A stretch of DNA of 64,000 nucleotides, from NCBI GenBank assembly GCA_966210515.1, contig CBIHLM010000016.1, forward strand, positions 13,031 to 77,030, given 5' to 3'. The position numbers were made by a program, and so were the translations under genes. Source of the DNA: Paradesertivirga sp966210515 (GTDB lineage: Bacteria; Bacteroidota; Bacteroidia; Sphingobacteriales; Sphingobacteriaceae). This document shows, piece by piece, positions 49,879-58,021 of this stretch. Each line of letters starts with the position of its first letter. Within the stretch, counting starts at the first letter, position 1. The notes beneath the pieces were generated by a model. It was not told the origin of the DNA. It made no database searches and worked only from the letters and a program-made list of their open reading frames with translations.

Positions 49879-50703
49879 ATGGCAAAAACGAAGCTACTGT
49901 TTATTACCCACGAAATGTCGCCTTTCCTGGAGTTAACTAAAATTTCTGAAATTACAAGGCAGTTACCACAAGCGATGCAAGACAAGGGTCTGGAAATCAG
50001 AATCCTAATGCCACGCTTTGGAAATATCAATGAGCGCAGAAATCGCCTTCATGAAGTTATCCGCCTTTCAGGAATGAACATCATTATTGATGAAAATGAT
50101 AACCCTCTGATTATTAAGGTTGCCTCTATACCTTCTGCAAGGATGCAGGTATATTTTTTAGACAATGAAGAATATTTCCAGCGTAAACAGGTATTCAGAG
50201 ATAACAGCAACAAATTTTACGGAGACAATGACGAGCGTGCTATTTTCTTTTGCAAAGGCGCATTAGAAACTGTTAAAAAGCTAGGCTGGTCGCCGGATGT
50301 GGTTCATTGCCACGGATGGATGAGCTCATTAGTGCCGGTTTATCTTAAAACAACGTATAAAGACGATCCGACCTTTAAAAATTCGAAGGTTATTTATTCT
50401 GCTTATACTAACTGCTTTACAGAAAAGCTTGACTCAAACTTTCCGAAAAAGGCTATTATGAATGGAATGACTGCCGAGCACACAGAAGTGTTTAAGGCAT
50501 GTGATAATGATGCATTGCATATCGGAGCCATATCATATTCTGATGCCGTTGTTTTTGGAGATGCCGAGGTAAGTGATGAAGTGTTAAAGTTTGTTAAAAG
50601 CACTCAAAAAGTTACTTTATCATACGACGCTACTTCAGATTACGAAAATTATTATAACCTTTACGAAGAAATTGCAAACGAGGAACTCGTTTCTTTAGCT
50701 TAA
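49879..50703 (+). CDS. Half-length GT5 (glycogen/starch synthase N-lobe) protein, probably not catalytic
   Basis: 274 residues from the ATG at 49879 (TTG at 49873 possible). It corresponds only to the N-terminal Rossmann lobe of glycogen synthase: KTKLLFITHEMSPFLELTKISEITRQLPQAMQDKGLEIRILMPRFGNI, IIDENDNPLIIKVASIPSARMQVYFLDNEEYF, NDERAIFFCKGALETVKKLGWSPDVVHCHGWMSSLVPVYLK. The KxGGL ADP-glucose motif expected after SPF is replaced (LTKISEI), and the whole C-terminal lobe with its catalytic residues is absent. A regulatory or binding role is therefore more likely than synthesis. The next gene, DUF4270, follows after 13 nt, then glmS. Confidence 0.85.
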   Translation: MAKTKLLFITHEMSPFLELTKISEITRQLPQAMQDKGLEIRILMPRFGNINERRNRLHEVIRLSGMNIIIDENDNPLIIKVASIPSARMQVYFLDNEEYFQRKQVFRDNSNKFYGDNDERAIFFCKGALETVKKLGWSPDVVHCHGWMSSLVPVYLKTTYKDDPTFKNSKVIYSAYTNCFTEKLDSNFPKKAIMNGMTAEHTEVFKACDNDALHIGAISYSDAVVFGDAEVSDEVLKFVKSTQKVTLSYDATSDYENYYNLYEEIANEELVSLA

Positions 50704-50716
50704 TAAGGAAATTAAC

Positions 50717-52108
50717 ATGAAATATATTAAACTGGACTTATTAACCTTGTTGATAAGTCTTTTTATTTTTAGCAGTTGTGAGAAAACCGGAACAATCGGA
50801 TTGGATATTGCTCCGGAAGATTCCCTAAAAAGTGTTTTTACCGATACAATCACAGTAAACGCACTTACAACTAAAGAGGATAGTGTAATTACATCAAATA
50901 TCTCTCAAAACCCGTTCGGATTTTTGACCGATCCTGTTTTTGGCACCACTGAAGCGAATCTGGCATTAGCCCTAAACCTTCCTTCAGATAATTATTCATT
51001 TGGCACAAGTCCTTCACTTGATTCTGCAGTTTTAGTGCTGAAGTATGGCGATGAGTTTTATGGTGATTCCTTAGCTTCTAATTATGCAATTAGCATTCAC
51101 CAGCTGAAATCCGTATTTAATACTTCGAAAAGCTATTACAATACCAATACCTGGGGCGATTATAGTACAGAACCTGTTATAGGTTCTGTAAATAATGTAA
51201 AACGATTTGCCTGGAATGATAGCACCAGTATTACCGCAATTATCAAGGGCGGACCTGATAAGCCTGCTACGAAAGTAGCTCCACAAATAAGAATACGACT
51301 AAGCTCTGATTTTATCAATAATTATTTCCTAAGTGCGAATGCAAAGAGCAAGTTAACTAACAACGCTACTTTCTCTGCCTTCTTAAAAGGCCTATTTGTG
51401 ACAATAAATAAAAATGGGTCAACAGGTGCAGGTGGTATAATCTTTTTTAATCTCCAATCGACTGTAAGTGCCTTAGAGGTTTATTATAAAACGCCGAATG
51501 GTTCAGCTATCGATACCAACGTCGCAACTTTTAAGGCAGTTGGAGCTTCCCAAATTAAGCACAGTCGGGGAACAATAATTCAAGCTCAATTAAACAACCC
51601 AAATCCAGATCCGCCAGTTGTTTACGTACAACCTTTAGCTGGACTACGGACCAAATTGCACTTTCCTTTTATAAAAGGATTAAAAAAGGATGGTAACATT
51701 TCTGTAAATAAGGCAGAGCTTGTTGTAACAGTGACGGATGCTGACGACAATATCTTTAAGCCGGCACCACGTTTAACACTCTATCAACTTGATATCGCCG
51801 GACAAAGAAAACCGGTGCCAGATAATGCCATCGGCATAGATAATCGTTTTCTGGATGAGAGAATTTTTGGCGGCTTTTACAATGCGACCACCAAGACCTA
51901 CACATTTAATATCACGTCCTACATTCAAGATTTAATAAATAAACCGATCGATCAATACGATACGTTTATAGCTCCGATTGACCTCCCTTTAACGGGCAGA
52001 GCAAATATATCACCTGCAGCAACCACTGCTGCACGAGCCATTTTAGGTGGGAAAAATCACCCGCAATCACCGATAAAATTAAAAATTACATATACCAGGC
52101 CGAATTAA
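50717..52108 (+). CDS. DUF4270 family lipoprotein
   Basis: 463 residues. Lipobox IFSSCEKTG (Cys near 21) followed by IGLDIAPEDSLKSVFTDTITVNALTTKEDSV, the start typical of DUF4270. The mature part is beta-rich (DSAVLVLKYGDEFYGDS, YAISIHQL, PQIRIRLSSDFINNYF, GSTGAGGIIFFNLQSTVSALEVYYKT, NKAELVVTVTDADDN). These proteins occur throughout Bacteroidota next to the GT5 half protein and glmS. Outer-membrane or surface attachment is inferred; function unknown. A purine-rich AAGGAAATTAAC precedes the ATG. The terminator stem begins within the stop codon region. Confidence 0.88.
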   Translation: MKYIKLDLLTLLISLFIFSSCEKTGTIGLDIAPEDSLKSVFTDTITVNALTTKEDSVITSNISQNPFGFLTDPVFGTTEANLALALNLPSDNYSFGTSPSLDSAVLVLKYGDEFYGDSLASNYAISIHQLKSVFNTSKSYYNTNTWGDYSTEPVIGSVNNVKRFAWNDSTSITAIIKGGPDKPATKVAPQIRIRLSSDFINNYFLSANAKSKLTNNATFSAFLKGLFVTINKNGSTGAGGIIFFNLQSTVSALEVYYKTPNGSAIDTNVATFKAVGASQIKHSRGTIIQAQLNNPNPDPPVVYVQPLAGLRTKLHFPFIKGLKKDGNISVNKAELVVTVTDADDNIFKPAPRLTLYQLDIAGQRKPVPDNAIGIDNRFLDERIFGGFYNATTKTYTFNITSYIQDLINKPIDQYDTFIAPIDLPLTGRANISPAATTAARAILGGKNHPQSPIKLKITYTRPN

Positions 52109-52123
52109 CATTCGGCTTTTTTT
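52099..52123 (+). terminator. Terminator overlapping the DUF4270 stop codon
   Basis: GCCGAAT (52099-52105), loop TAAC, ATTCGGC (52110-52116), then TTTTTTT. The 5' arm is coding and the stop TAA sits in the loop. A compact stop-plus-terminator arrangement. Confidence 0.8.
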
Positions 52124-52168
52124 ATCCCTTCCAATTTTTGTAGATTAGCAGGCTAAATTAAAACTACC

Positions 52169-54004
52169 ATGTGTGGAATCGTTGGTTATATTGGGCACAG
52201 AAATGCCTGGGACGTTATCATAAAAGGTCTTCATCGTTTAGAATACCGTGGGTATGACAGCGCTGGTGTCGCTTTAATGAATCACGACCTGAAAATTTAT
52301 AAAAAACAGGGAAAAGTTAGCGAACTTGAAAATTTCGCTAAAGATAAAGACGTTAGCGGAACTATGGGTATGGGTCATACCCGCTGGGCTACTCATGGCG
52401 TCCCATCAGATTATAACTCTCATCCTCATACCTCAGGAAGCGGCCGTTTGTCTATAATACACAACGGAATCATTGAGAACTATGCTGTTTTAAAGGAAGC
52501 GCTAAAATCTAAAGGACATACTTTTACAAGCGATACAGATACTGAAGTTCTTGTTCACTTCATTGAAGAAATTCAGCAAGCCAATAATCTCGATTTATTT
52601 GAAGCCGTTCGAGTGGCACTTCACGAAGTTGTTGGTGCCTATGCTATTGTGGTAATGAGCGATGATGAACCTGATGTTTTAATTGCAGCCAGGAAAGGAA
52701 GCCCAATGGTTATCGGAGTTGGAAAGGACGAATACTTTATCGCATCAGACGCTTCACCGATCGTTGAGTATACTAAAAATGTTATTTACCTGAAAGATAG
52801 CCAGATCGCTTACGTAAAAAGAGACGAACTGATTATAAAAGGTATAGACAATCACATAGTCACACCTTATATTCAGGAGCTGGCTCTTGAACTCGAAATG
52901 CTGGAAAAGGGTGGATACGACCACTTTATGCTGAAAGAGATTTATGAGCAACCTCGTTCGATCAGAGATTGCATGAGAGGCCGGATTTATCCGAACGAGG
53001 GAAAAGTTCAATTAGGAGGGATTAAGGACTATGCAGATAAATTAAAAAATATCGACAGGATTGTAATTGTAGCTTGCGGTACTTCATGGCATGCCGGATT
53101 GGTAGGTGAATATCTGATTGAAGAATATGCCCGTATTCCTGTTGAAGTGGAGTACGCCTCTGAATTTAGGTATAGAAACCCTATTATTTCCGAAAAAGAT
53201 ATCGTTATTGCAATTTCACAATCAGGTGAAACGGCCGATACGATGGCTGCAATCGAGATAGCAAAGGAAAGAGGTGCCACCATTTTTGGTATATGTAACG
53301 TAGCAGGGTCTTCCATTCCAAGGATTTCTGATGCCGGAGTTTACACCCATGCAGGTCCGGAAATAGGCGTTGCCTCAACAAAAGCATTTACTGCCCAGGT
53401 AACGGTACTTACGTTGATGGCTTTTTTTATGGCTCAGCAAAGAGGAACTTTAAAAGAAAGCACATTGGTGGGTTTACTTACAGAGTTAGATACAATTCCG
53501 GACCTGGTAGATAAATGCTTAAAAGCAGATAACCATATCATTGAAATCGCTTCAGTTTTAAAAGACTCGAGAAATTGCTTGTTCCTCGGTAGGGGAAGTG
53601 GCTTCCCTGTTGCTCTGGAAGGAGCCTTAAAACTTAAAGAGATCTCATATATTCATGCGGAAGGCTATCCTGCTGCGGAGATGAAACACGGGCCGATCGC
53701 ACTGATTGACGCAGACATGCCTGTAATTGTTATTGCTACAAAAAATTCTTCCTACGAAAAAGTAATCAGCAACATTCAGGAAGTTAAAGCAAGAAAAGGC
53801 GTAGTGATTGCTATCGTTACCGAAGGCGATAAAGAAGTTCGGAAAATGGCGGATTACGTAATTGAGATACCCGATGCAAATGAAGCATTCCTACCCCTGC
53901 TAGCGACAATTCCACTTCAACTTTTATCGTATCATATTGCGGTTATGCGTGGTTGTAATGTTGACCAACCCAGGAATTTAGCAAAGTCCGTGACAGTGGA
54001 ATAA
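52169..54004 (+). CDS. glmS: Glutamine-fructose-6-phosphate aminotransferase (isomerising)
   Basis: 611 residues, standard length. The amidotransferase domain starts at Cys 2 (MCGIVGYIGHRNAWDVIIKGLHRLEYRGYDSAGVAL) with MGHTRWATHG and HNGIIENY. Two SIS domains follow (IVIVACGTSWHAGLVGEYLIEEYARIPVEVEYASEFRYRNP, ISQSGETADTMAAIE, GPEIGVASTKAFTAQV and LGRGSGFPVALEGALKLKEISYIHAEGYPAAEMKHGPIALI). The end is DQPRNLAKSVTVE. It makes glucosamine-6-phosphate for peptidoglycan and LPS. The short 60-nt leader has no glmS ribozyme. A terminator follows. Confidence 0.97.
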   Translation: MCGIVGYIGHRNAWDVIIKGLHRLEYRGYDSAGVALMNHDLKIYKKQGKVSELENFAKDKDVSGTMGMGHTRWATHGVPSDYNSHPHTSGSGRLSIIHNGIIENYAVLKEALKSKGHTFTSDTDTEVLVHFIEEIQQANNLDLFEAVRVALHEVVGAYAIVVMSDDEPDVLIAARKGSPMVIGVGKDEYFIASDASPIVEYTKNVIYLKDSQIAYVKRDELIIKGIDNHIVTPYIQELALELEMLEKGGYDHFMLKEIYEQPRSIRDCMRGRIYPNEGKVQLGGIKDYADKLKNIDRIVIVACGTSWHAGLVGEYLIEEYARIPVEVEYASEFRYRNPIISEKDIVIAISQSGETADTMAAIEIAKERGATIFGICNVAGSSIPRISDAGVYTHAGPEIGVASTKAFTAQVTVLTLMAFFMAQQRGTLKESTLVGLLTELDTIPDLVDKCLKADNHIIEIASVLKDSRNCLFLGRGSGFPVALEGALKLKEISYIHAEGYPAAEMKHGPIALIDADMPVIVIATKNSSYEKVISNIQEVKARKGVVIAIVTEGDKEVRKMADYVIEIPDANEAFLPLLATIPLQLLSYHIAVMRGCNVDQPRNLAKSVTVE

Positions 54005-54009
54005 TTAAT

Positions 54010-54035
54010 AAAAGAGGCGAACATCGCCTCTTTTT
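54010..54035 (+). terminator. Terminator after glmS
   Basis: AAAGAGGCGA, loop ACA, TCGCCTCTTT, then TTC. Near-perfect ten-base arms 6 nt past the glmS stop. Confidence 0.85.
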
Positions 54036-54328
54036 CGTTTAACGGTGTCGCATGTCAATTCAATGCACGCTCCCAAGAATTTAGCGATTTTCTTCCCGAG
54101 CGCTAAATCTGCCAGGCATCAATTACAGGATTGCCAATTGACTATCTCATCCATTTCCGAAAGCATCTGCTTACCTCAAAAAACTCTCCCCTCTTTTAGC
54201 CGCATTAAACTTAAGGTCTTAAGCTGCCTAACCTGTCTTTTTATTATCTGTTCATTTTTCTGTTTGTGGGATACCAGACGAACATAAATAAAATCAATAT
54301 TACTTACCTTTACATAGAACTAAACTAT
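54036..54328. other. Intergenic gap before the OxyR-like gene
   Basis: About 290 nt with no gene I can support. A short + frame (54045-54287) is compositionally unlike its neighbours. A box TACCTTTA at 54305-54312, one base off the -7 consensus, may belong to the OxyR-like gene. Confidence 0.5.
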
Positions 54329-55267
54329 ATGACACTTGTACAATTAGAATACATTGTCGCAGTCGACACCTACCGCAATTTTGTAACGGCAGCAGAAAAA
54401 TGCTTTGTAACCCAGCCAACTCTAAGTATGCAAATACAAAAACTTGAAGAGAATTTAGGTGTGAAGCTGTTCGATCGCAGCCGACACCCGGTGGTTCCAA
54501 CAGAAATCGGACAGCAAGTTATAACTCAAGCCCGTTTAATCTTGCATGAAAGCAAACAACTGAAGGAGCAGATTAAAGTCTTCAATAATGAACTTTCGGG
54601 GGAACTAAAGGTGGGCGTCATCCCAACCGTTGCTCCTTACCTGCTACCTCAAATTATTCCGAACTTCACCAAGAATTATCCAAAAGTCCAGTTAATGATT
54701 TGGGAATATACCACCGAGCAAATCATTCAAAATCTTAGAGTAGGATTGCTGGATTGCGGAATATTAGCAACGCCTCTTGAAGAGAACAGTTTACACGAAA
54801 TCCCGCTGTTTTACGAGAGCTTTGTAGTTTATCTATCCTCGGCCAGTTCATTAATTAAGAAAACAGAAATCGACTATAAAGACATAAACTTTGATGAGTT
54901 GTGGCTGCTTAACGAAGGGCATTGTATGCGAAACCAGGTGCTGAATATCTGTCACAGAAAGAAAGCGGGTGGAAGTTTCAAACAGTTCGAATATAATACC
55001 GGGAGTGTAGAAACACTTAAGCGGATGGTGGATTTAAACAGCGGAATCACAATTCTGCCCGAACTAAGCTTAAAAGAACTAAGCAATGAACAATTAAATC
55101 GTGTCAGAAATTTTGTTTCACCCGTTCCGGTAAGGGAAATAAGTATCGTTACTCATAGAAACTTTCTAAAACGGAGTGTAATCAAAGCATTGGAAGAGGA
55201 AATTTTAGCCGCCGTTCCAGATGAAATGCTTCAGAAAAAGAAAAAAGAAGTTTTAGCGGCTTATTAG
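54329..55267 (+). CDS. oxyR: LysR-type regulator, OxyR-like
   Basis: 312 residues from the ATG at 54329; the frame is open further upstream but not LysR-like. N-terminal HTH: LVQLEYIVAVDTYRNFVTAAEKCFVTQPTLSMQIQKLEENLGVKLFDRSRHPVVPTEIG. The effector domain (about 90-300) shows GELKVGVIPTVAPYLLPQIIPNFTKNYPKVQ, and two Cys near 210 and 223 (LNEGHCMRNQVLNICHRKKAGGSF), whose GHCxRxQxxxxC arrangement matches the redox pair of OxyR. It should sense peroxide and control antioxidant genes; Mn/Fe superoxide dismutase lies 240 nt away on the opposite strand. Its stop overlaps the convergent small lipoprotein by 4 nt. Confidence 0.9.
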   Translation: MTLVQLEYIVAVDTYRNFVTAAEKCFVTQPTLSMQIQKLEENLGVKLFDRSRHPVVPTEIGQQVITQARLILHESKQLKEQIKVFNNELSGELKVGVIPTVAPYLLPQIIPNFTKNYPKVQLMIWEYTTEQIIQNLRVGLLDCGILATPLEENSLHEIPLFYESFVVYLSSASSLIKKTEIDYKDINFDELWLLNEGHCMRNQVLNICHRKKAGGSFKQFEYNTGSVETLKRMVDLNSGITILPELSLKELSNEQLNRVRNFVSPVPVREISIVTHRNFLKRSVIKALEEEILAAVPDEMLQKKKKEVLAAY

Positions 55268-55434
55268 GTTCTGCCTCTGAAGGATCTTACAATCCAAATA
55301 ATGACAGCGACAATTGCGATTATTACAAATATTGCGGTGTAAAATCCGGCTTGAAAAATATCTCCTATCAATTCACAGCTCGACAATAGCGTTACTGCAA
55401 AGAAAGCTAGTGTTAAAAAAATATTATTTCTCAT
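55264..55434 (-). CDS. Small lipoprotein with a C-terminal membrane helix
   Basis: 56 residues from the ATG at 55434 (the frame extends upstream, but the extension crosses the sodA terminator and is unlikely). It begins with a signal ending in LLSSC, a good lipobox, then ELIGDIFQAGFYTAIFVIIAIVAVIIWIVRSFRGRT. This places a single hydrophobic helix and a basic tail right after the acylated Cys. Homologous small proteins are common in Sphingobacteria. Function unknown. It converges with the OxyR-like gene (4-nt overlap) and follows the sodA terminator. Confidence 0.7.
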   Translation of the reverse strand: MRNNIFLTLAFFAVTLLSSCELIGDIFQAGFYTAIFVIIAIVAVIIWIVRSFRGRT

Positions 55435-55448
55435 AGGTGTAAAAATTA

Positions 55449-55483
55449 AAAAAGTAGTGTACTTATTAAATACACTACTTTTT
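55449..55483 (-). terminator. Terminator after superoxide dismutase
   Basis: Perfect arms AAAAAGTAGTGTA (55449-55461) and TACACTACTTTTT (55471-55483), 13 pairs with a 9-base loop. Located 22 nt past the sod stop; A/T runs at both ends allow either direction. Confidence 0.8.
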
Positions 55484-55504
55484 AGCAAAAGTTTTTATTA
55501 CAGT

Positions 55505-56116
55505 TTACTTTTTAGCTGCGGTGTAGCGTTCTGCTACTGCATTCCAATTAATTACATTGAAAAAAGCAGAGATGTAATCAGGACGACGGTTTTGGTAATG
55601 CAGGTAATATGCGTGCTCCCAAACGTCCATTCCTAATATCGGAGTTCCCTTAACTTCAGCAACGTCCATTAATGGATTGTCCTGATTTGGAGTTGACGAA
55701 ACTTGCAGCTTACCATCAGCAGCTACACTTAGCCAAGCCCAACCCGAACCGAAACGGGTTGCTCCGGCTTCGCTGAATTTCTTTTTAAAATCTTCAAAAG
55801 ACCCAAATGCCTGGTTAATTGCATCAGCTAGATCGCCTGTTGGCTGACCACCAGCATTTGGCGCCATGATCGTCCAAAATAAACTATGATTATAATGACC
55901 ACCGCCATTATTACGTACTGCCATAGGATATTGAGAAATCGTAGCCTGAAGTTCTTCTAAAGACTTTGACTCTGCATCCGTTCCAGCAATTGCATTGTTA
56001 AGGTTTGTAACATATGCATTATGGTGTTTTCCATGATGGATTTCCATAGTTGCTTTGTCGATATGCGGTTCTAGTGCGTCGCTTGCGTAGGGTAACGCTG
56101 GTAATTCAAAAGCCAT
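55505..56116 (-). CDS. sodA: Superoxide dismutase, Mn/Fe family
   Basis: 203 residues. Metal ligands in order: His 27 (MEIHHGKHHNAYVTNLNNAI), His near 82 (NNGGGHYNHSLFWTIMAPN), Asp and His in LGMDVWEHAYYLHYQNRRPDYISAFFNVINW (DVWEHAYY). GSGWAWL and the GGQ or GGG variant near 75-95 fit a Mn-type or cambialistic enzyme, but the metal cannot be decided by eye. It removes superoxide in the cytoplasm. A -7 box (TATATTTG, 56154-56161) lies 38 nt upstream. An OxyR-like regulator is next door. Confidence 0.96.
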   Translation of the reverse strand: MAFELPALPYASDALEPHIDKATMEIHHGKHHNAYVTNLNNAIAGTDAESKSLEELQATISQYPMAVRNNGGGHYNHSLFWTIMAPNAGGQPTGDLADAINQAFGSFEDFKKKFSEAGATRFGSGWAWLSVAADGKLQVSSTPNQDNPLMDVAEVKGTPILGMDVWEHAYYLHYQNRRPDYISAFFNVINWNAVAERYTAAKK

Positions 56117-56153
56117 AATATTTTGCGTTTTAAAGGTTAAAATTTTAAAGACA

Positions 56154-56161
56154 CAAATATA
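56154..56161 (-). promoter_or_regulatory. Predicted -7 box of the superoxide dismutase gene
   Basis: TATATTTG on the minus strand, an exact TAnnTTTG. No TTG at the usual distance, so strength is uncertain. Confidence 0.45.
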
Positions 56162-56193
56162 ACTTATGATTAAAATAATTGTTCAGCAGGATG

Positions 56194-56670
56194 TCAACTT
56201 TTATTTCTTTTAGACAAAAAGAAGTCTTTTACTAAAGAACCACATTCAATTTCCTTAATCCCGCCTAAGATTTCTGTCTTGGGGTGAAGTATTGGCTGAC
56301 CGATTCGACGGAAACCACGCTGGACGTCCGGAGCTCCATAAACTATGCGGCTAATTTGAGTCCAGTAAGAAGCTCCCGCACACATCACACAAGGCTCTAT
56401 AGTAACATACAACGTGCAGTCCTTCAGATACTTTCCGCCAAGGAAATTTGCCGCTGCAGTAAAAGCCTGCATTTCTGCATGGGCAGTAACATCATTCAGA
56501 CGCTCAGTAAGATTATGGCCCCTTCCAATGATCTTTCCATTTGATACGATAACCGCACCAATAGGAACCTCATCTAAGCTTAAAGCAAGTTTAGCTTCTT
56601 TTAAAGCTTCGTTCATAAAAAATTCGTCCGGAGCAACTGTTGGCTCGTCGTTAAAACTTACGTACCGCAT
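56194..56670 (-). CDS. tadA: tRNA-specific adenosine deaminase
   Basis: 158 residues. Zinc deaminase motifs: HAEMQA (His ligand and proton-shuttle Glu, about 65-70) and PCVMCAGA (two Cys ligands, about 94-97), with VPIGAVIVSNGKIIGRGHNL upstream and SRIVYGAPD downstream. TadA converts A34 to inosine in tRNA-Arg(ACG). The C-terminal RRIGQPILHPKTEILGGI segment fits the TadA type better than guanine deaminase or cytosine deaminase. The first 17 residues are extra compared with Escherichia coli. Single gene on the minus strand. Confidence 0.9.
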   Translation of the reverse strand: MRYVSFNDEPTVAPDEFFMNEALKEAKLALSLDEVPIGAVIVSNGKIIGRGHNLTERLNDVTAHAEMQAFTAAANFLGGKYLKDCTLYVTIEPCVMCAGASYWTQISRIVYGAPDVQRGFRRIGQPILHPKTEILGGIKEIECGSLVKDFFLSKRNKS

Positions 56671-56795
56671 TTAATTCCAATTTAGCGCTGATTTTCAACA
56701 TCAAACATCCTCTAATAAGTCGATTAAAGCCTTTTTCTGCACAGCAAAAATAGCATGTTTATTCACCTTAATGAAAATTGCCAAAAATTTGGAAA

Positions 56796-56829
56796 TTGCT
56801 TTTTAACATCAGGCAAAATTATAGATTTG
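56796..56829 (+). promoter_or_regulatory. Predicted promoter with its -7 box 4 nt before the methyltransferase ATG
   Basis: TTG (56796-56798), 23-nt spacer, TAGATTTG (56822-56829), ATG at 56834. Matches the consensus at the long end of the allowed spacer range. Predicts a leaderless or almost leaderless mRNA. Confidence 0.5.
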
Positions 56830-56833
56830 CAGC

Positions 56834-58021
56834 ATGGCTGAAGCAAGGTTAAAAAAGGGAAAAGAAAAAGCAGTTAAGCAATTACACCCCTGGGTATTTT
56901 CAGGAGCACTTGAAACGGTTAAGGGAAATCCGATCAACGGAGAGATTATCTCTGTAATGGATGCACACGGCGATTTTCTTGCTAAAGGCTTTTTTAACAA
57001 TCAGTCACGTGTTGCCGTTCGATTACTGGAATGGAATAAAGAGGTAGAACTAGATGAAGAATGGTGGCGCAACCGAATTGCAAAGGCTGTTAAAGCTCGC
57101 GAAGAGCTGTTACACTCTGAGCATACGAATGTTTGTCGCCTGATTTTTAGTGAGGCCGACTACCTTCCGGGACTGATAGTTGATAAATATGCTGACTTTT
57201 TATCGGTTCAAATCCATACTGCAGGAATCGAAAACATTAAGTCGATTTTGCTTGACGAATTACAGAAGCAGCTAAGCCCTAAGGGGATTTTTGATCGAAG
57301 TGACGCTTCTGCCAGGGCACATGAAGGATTAGAACCTTCGCACGGAATACTCACTGGCAGTGCCCCGCCCGAGTACGTAGAAGTAATTGAAAACGGAATA
57401 AAATATTTGATTAACATTTCAGAAGGACAAAAATCAGGATTCTTTTGTGATCAGCGAAGCAACAGACACATCGTTGCTGAGCACTCTAAAGGGAAACGTG
57501 TTCTGGATTGTTTTTCCTATTCAGGAGGATTTAGTCTGAATAGTTTAAGACTCGGGGCTTCGGAAGTAATCAGCGTTGATAGCTCTGCTCTGGCCATTGA
57601 AACCTTAAACAAAAATATTGAGTTAAATAAGTTCGACAGATCGAGACATCGGGCTATACAAAGTGACGTGAACAAACAACTACGCAGCTTCCGCGAAAGC
57701 GATGAAAAGTTCGACATAGTAATTCTTGATCCCCCGAAATATGCGCCCACGCGCTCAGCTCTGGATAAAGCCTCAAGAGCGTACAAAGACTTGAACAGAA
57801 TAGGCATGTCACTTTTAAACAGCGGCGGGCTGTTAGCAACGTTTTCCTGCTCGGGTGCGGTAGACATAAATCATTTCAAGCAGATCTTAGCCTGGGCCGC
57901 ACTTGATGCGGGTAAAGAATTACAATTTATTTACCAGTTCTGCCAGCCCGAAGACCATCCGGTAAGAGCGTCTTTTCCGGAAGGTGAATATTTGAAGGGA
58001 TTACTTTGCAGAGTGGTTTAA
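56834..58021 (+). CDS. Class I rRNA large-subunit methyltransferase, RlmI-like
   Basis: 395 residues. An N-terminal PUA domain (about 1-75: LKKGKEKAVKQLHPWVFSGALETV, VMDAHGDFLAKGFFNNQSRVAVRLL) is followed by an EEHEE-type domain and a Rossmann methyltransferase: GQKSGFFCDQRSNRHIVAEHSKGKRVLDCFSYSGGFSLNSLRLGASEVISVDSS, IVILDPPKYAPTRSALDKA (DPPKY active site) and FSCSGAVD. It should make m5C in 23S rRNA (RlmI methylates C1962), but family members differ in target. It converges with terC with no gap. Confidence 0.9.
   Translation: MAEARLKKGKEKAVKQLHPWVFSGALETVKGNPINGEIISVMDAHGDFLAKGFFNNQSRVAVRLLEWNKEVELDEEWWRNRIAKAVKAREELLHSEHTNVCRLIFSEADYLPGLIVDKYADFLSVQIHTAGIENIKSILLDELQKQLSPKGIFDRSDASARAHEGLEPSHGILTGSAPPEYVEVIENGIKYLINISEGQKSGFFCDQRSNRHIVAEHSKGKRVLDCFSYSGGFSLNSLRLGASEVISVDSSALAIETLNKNIELNKFDRSRHRAIQSDVNKQLRSFRESDEKFDIVILDPPKYAPTRSALDKASRAYKDLNRIGMSLLNSGGLLATFSCSGAVDINHFKQILAWAALDAGKELQFIYQFCQPEDHPVRASFPEGEYLKGLLCRVV

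Noticed and set aside
52124..52168. glmS ribozyme
   Set aside because: Only about 45 nt separate the upstream terminator from the glmS ATG, too short for the ribozyme.
54045..54287. 80-codon + frame after glmS
   Set aside because: No domain, unusual composition, no ribosome-binding site; lies downstream of a strong terminator.
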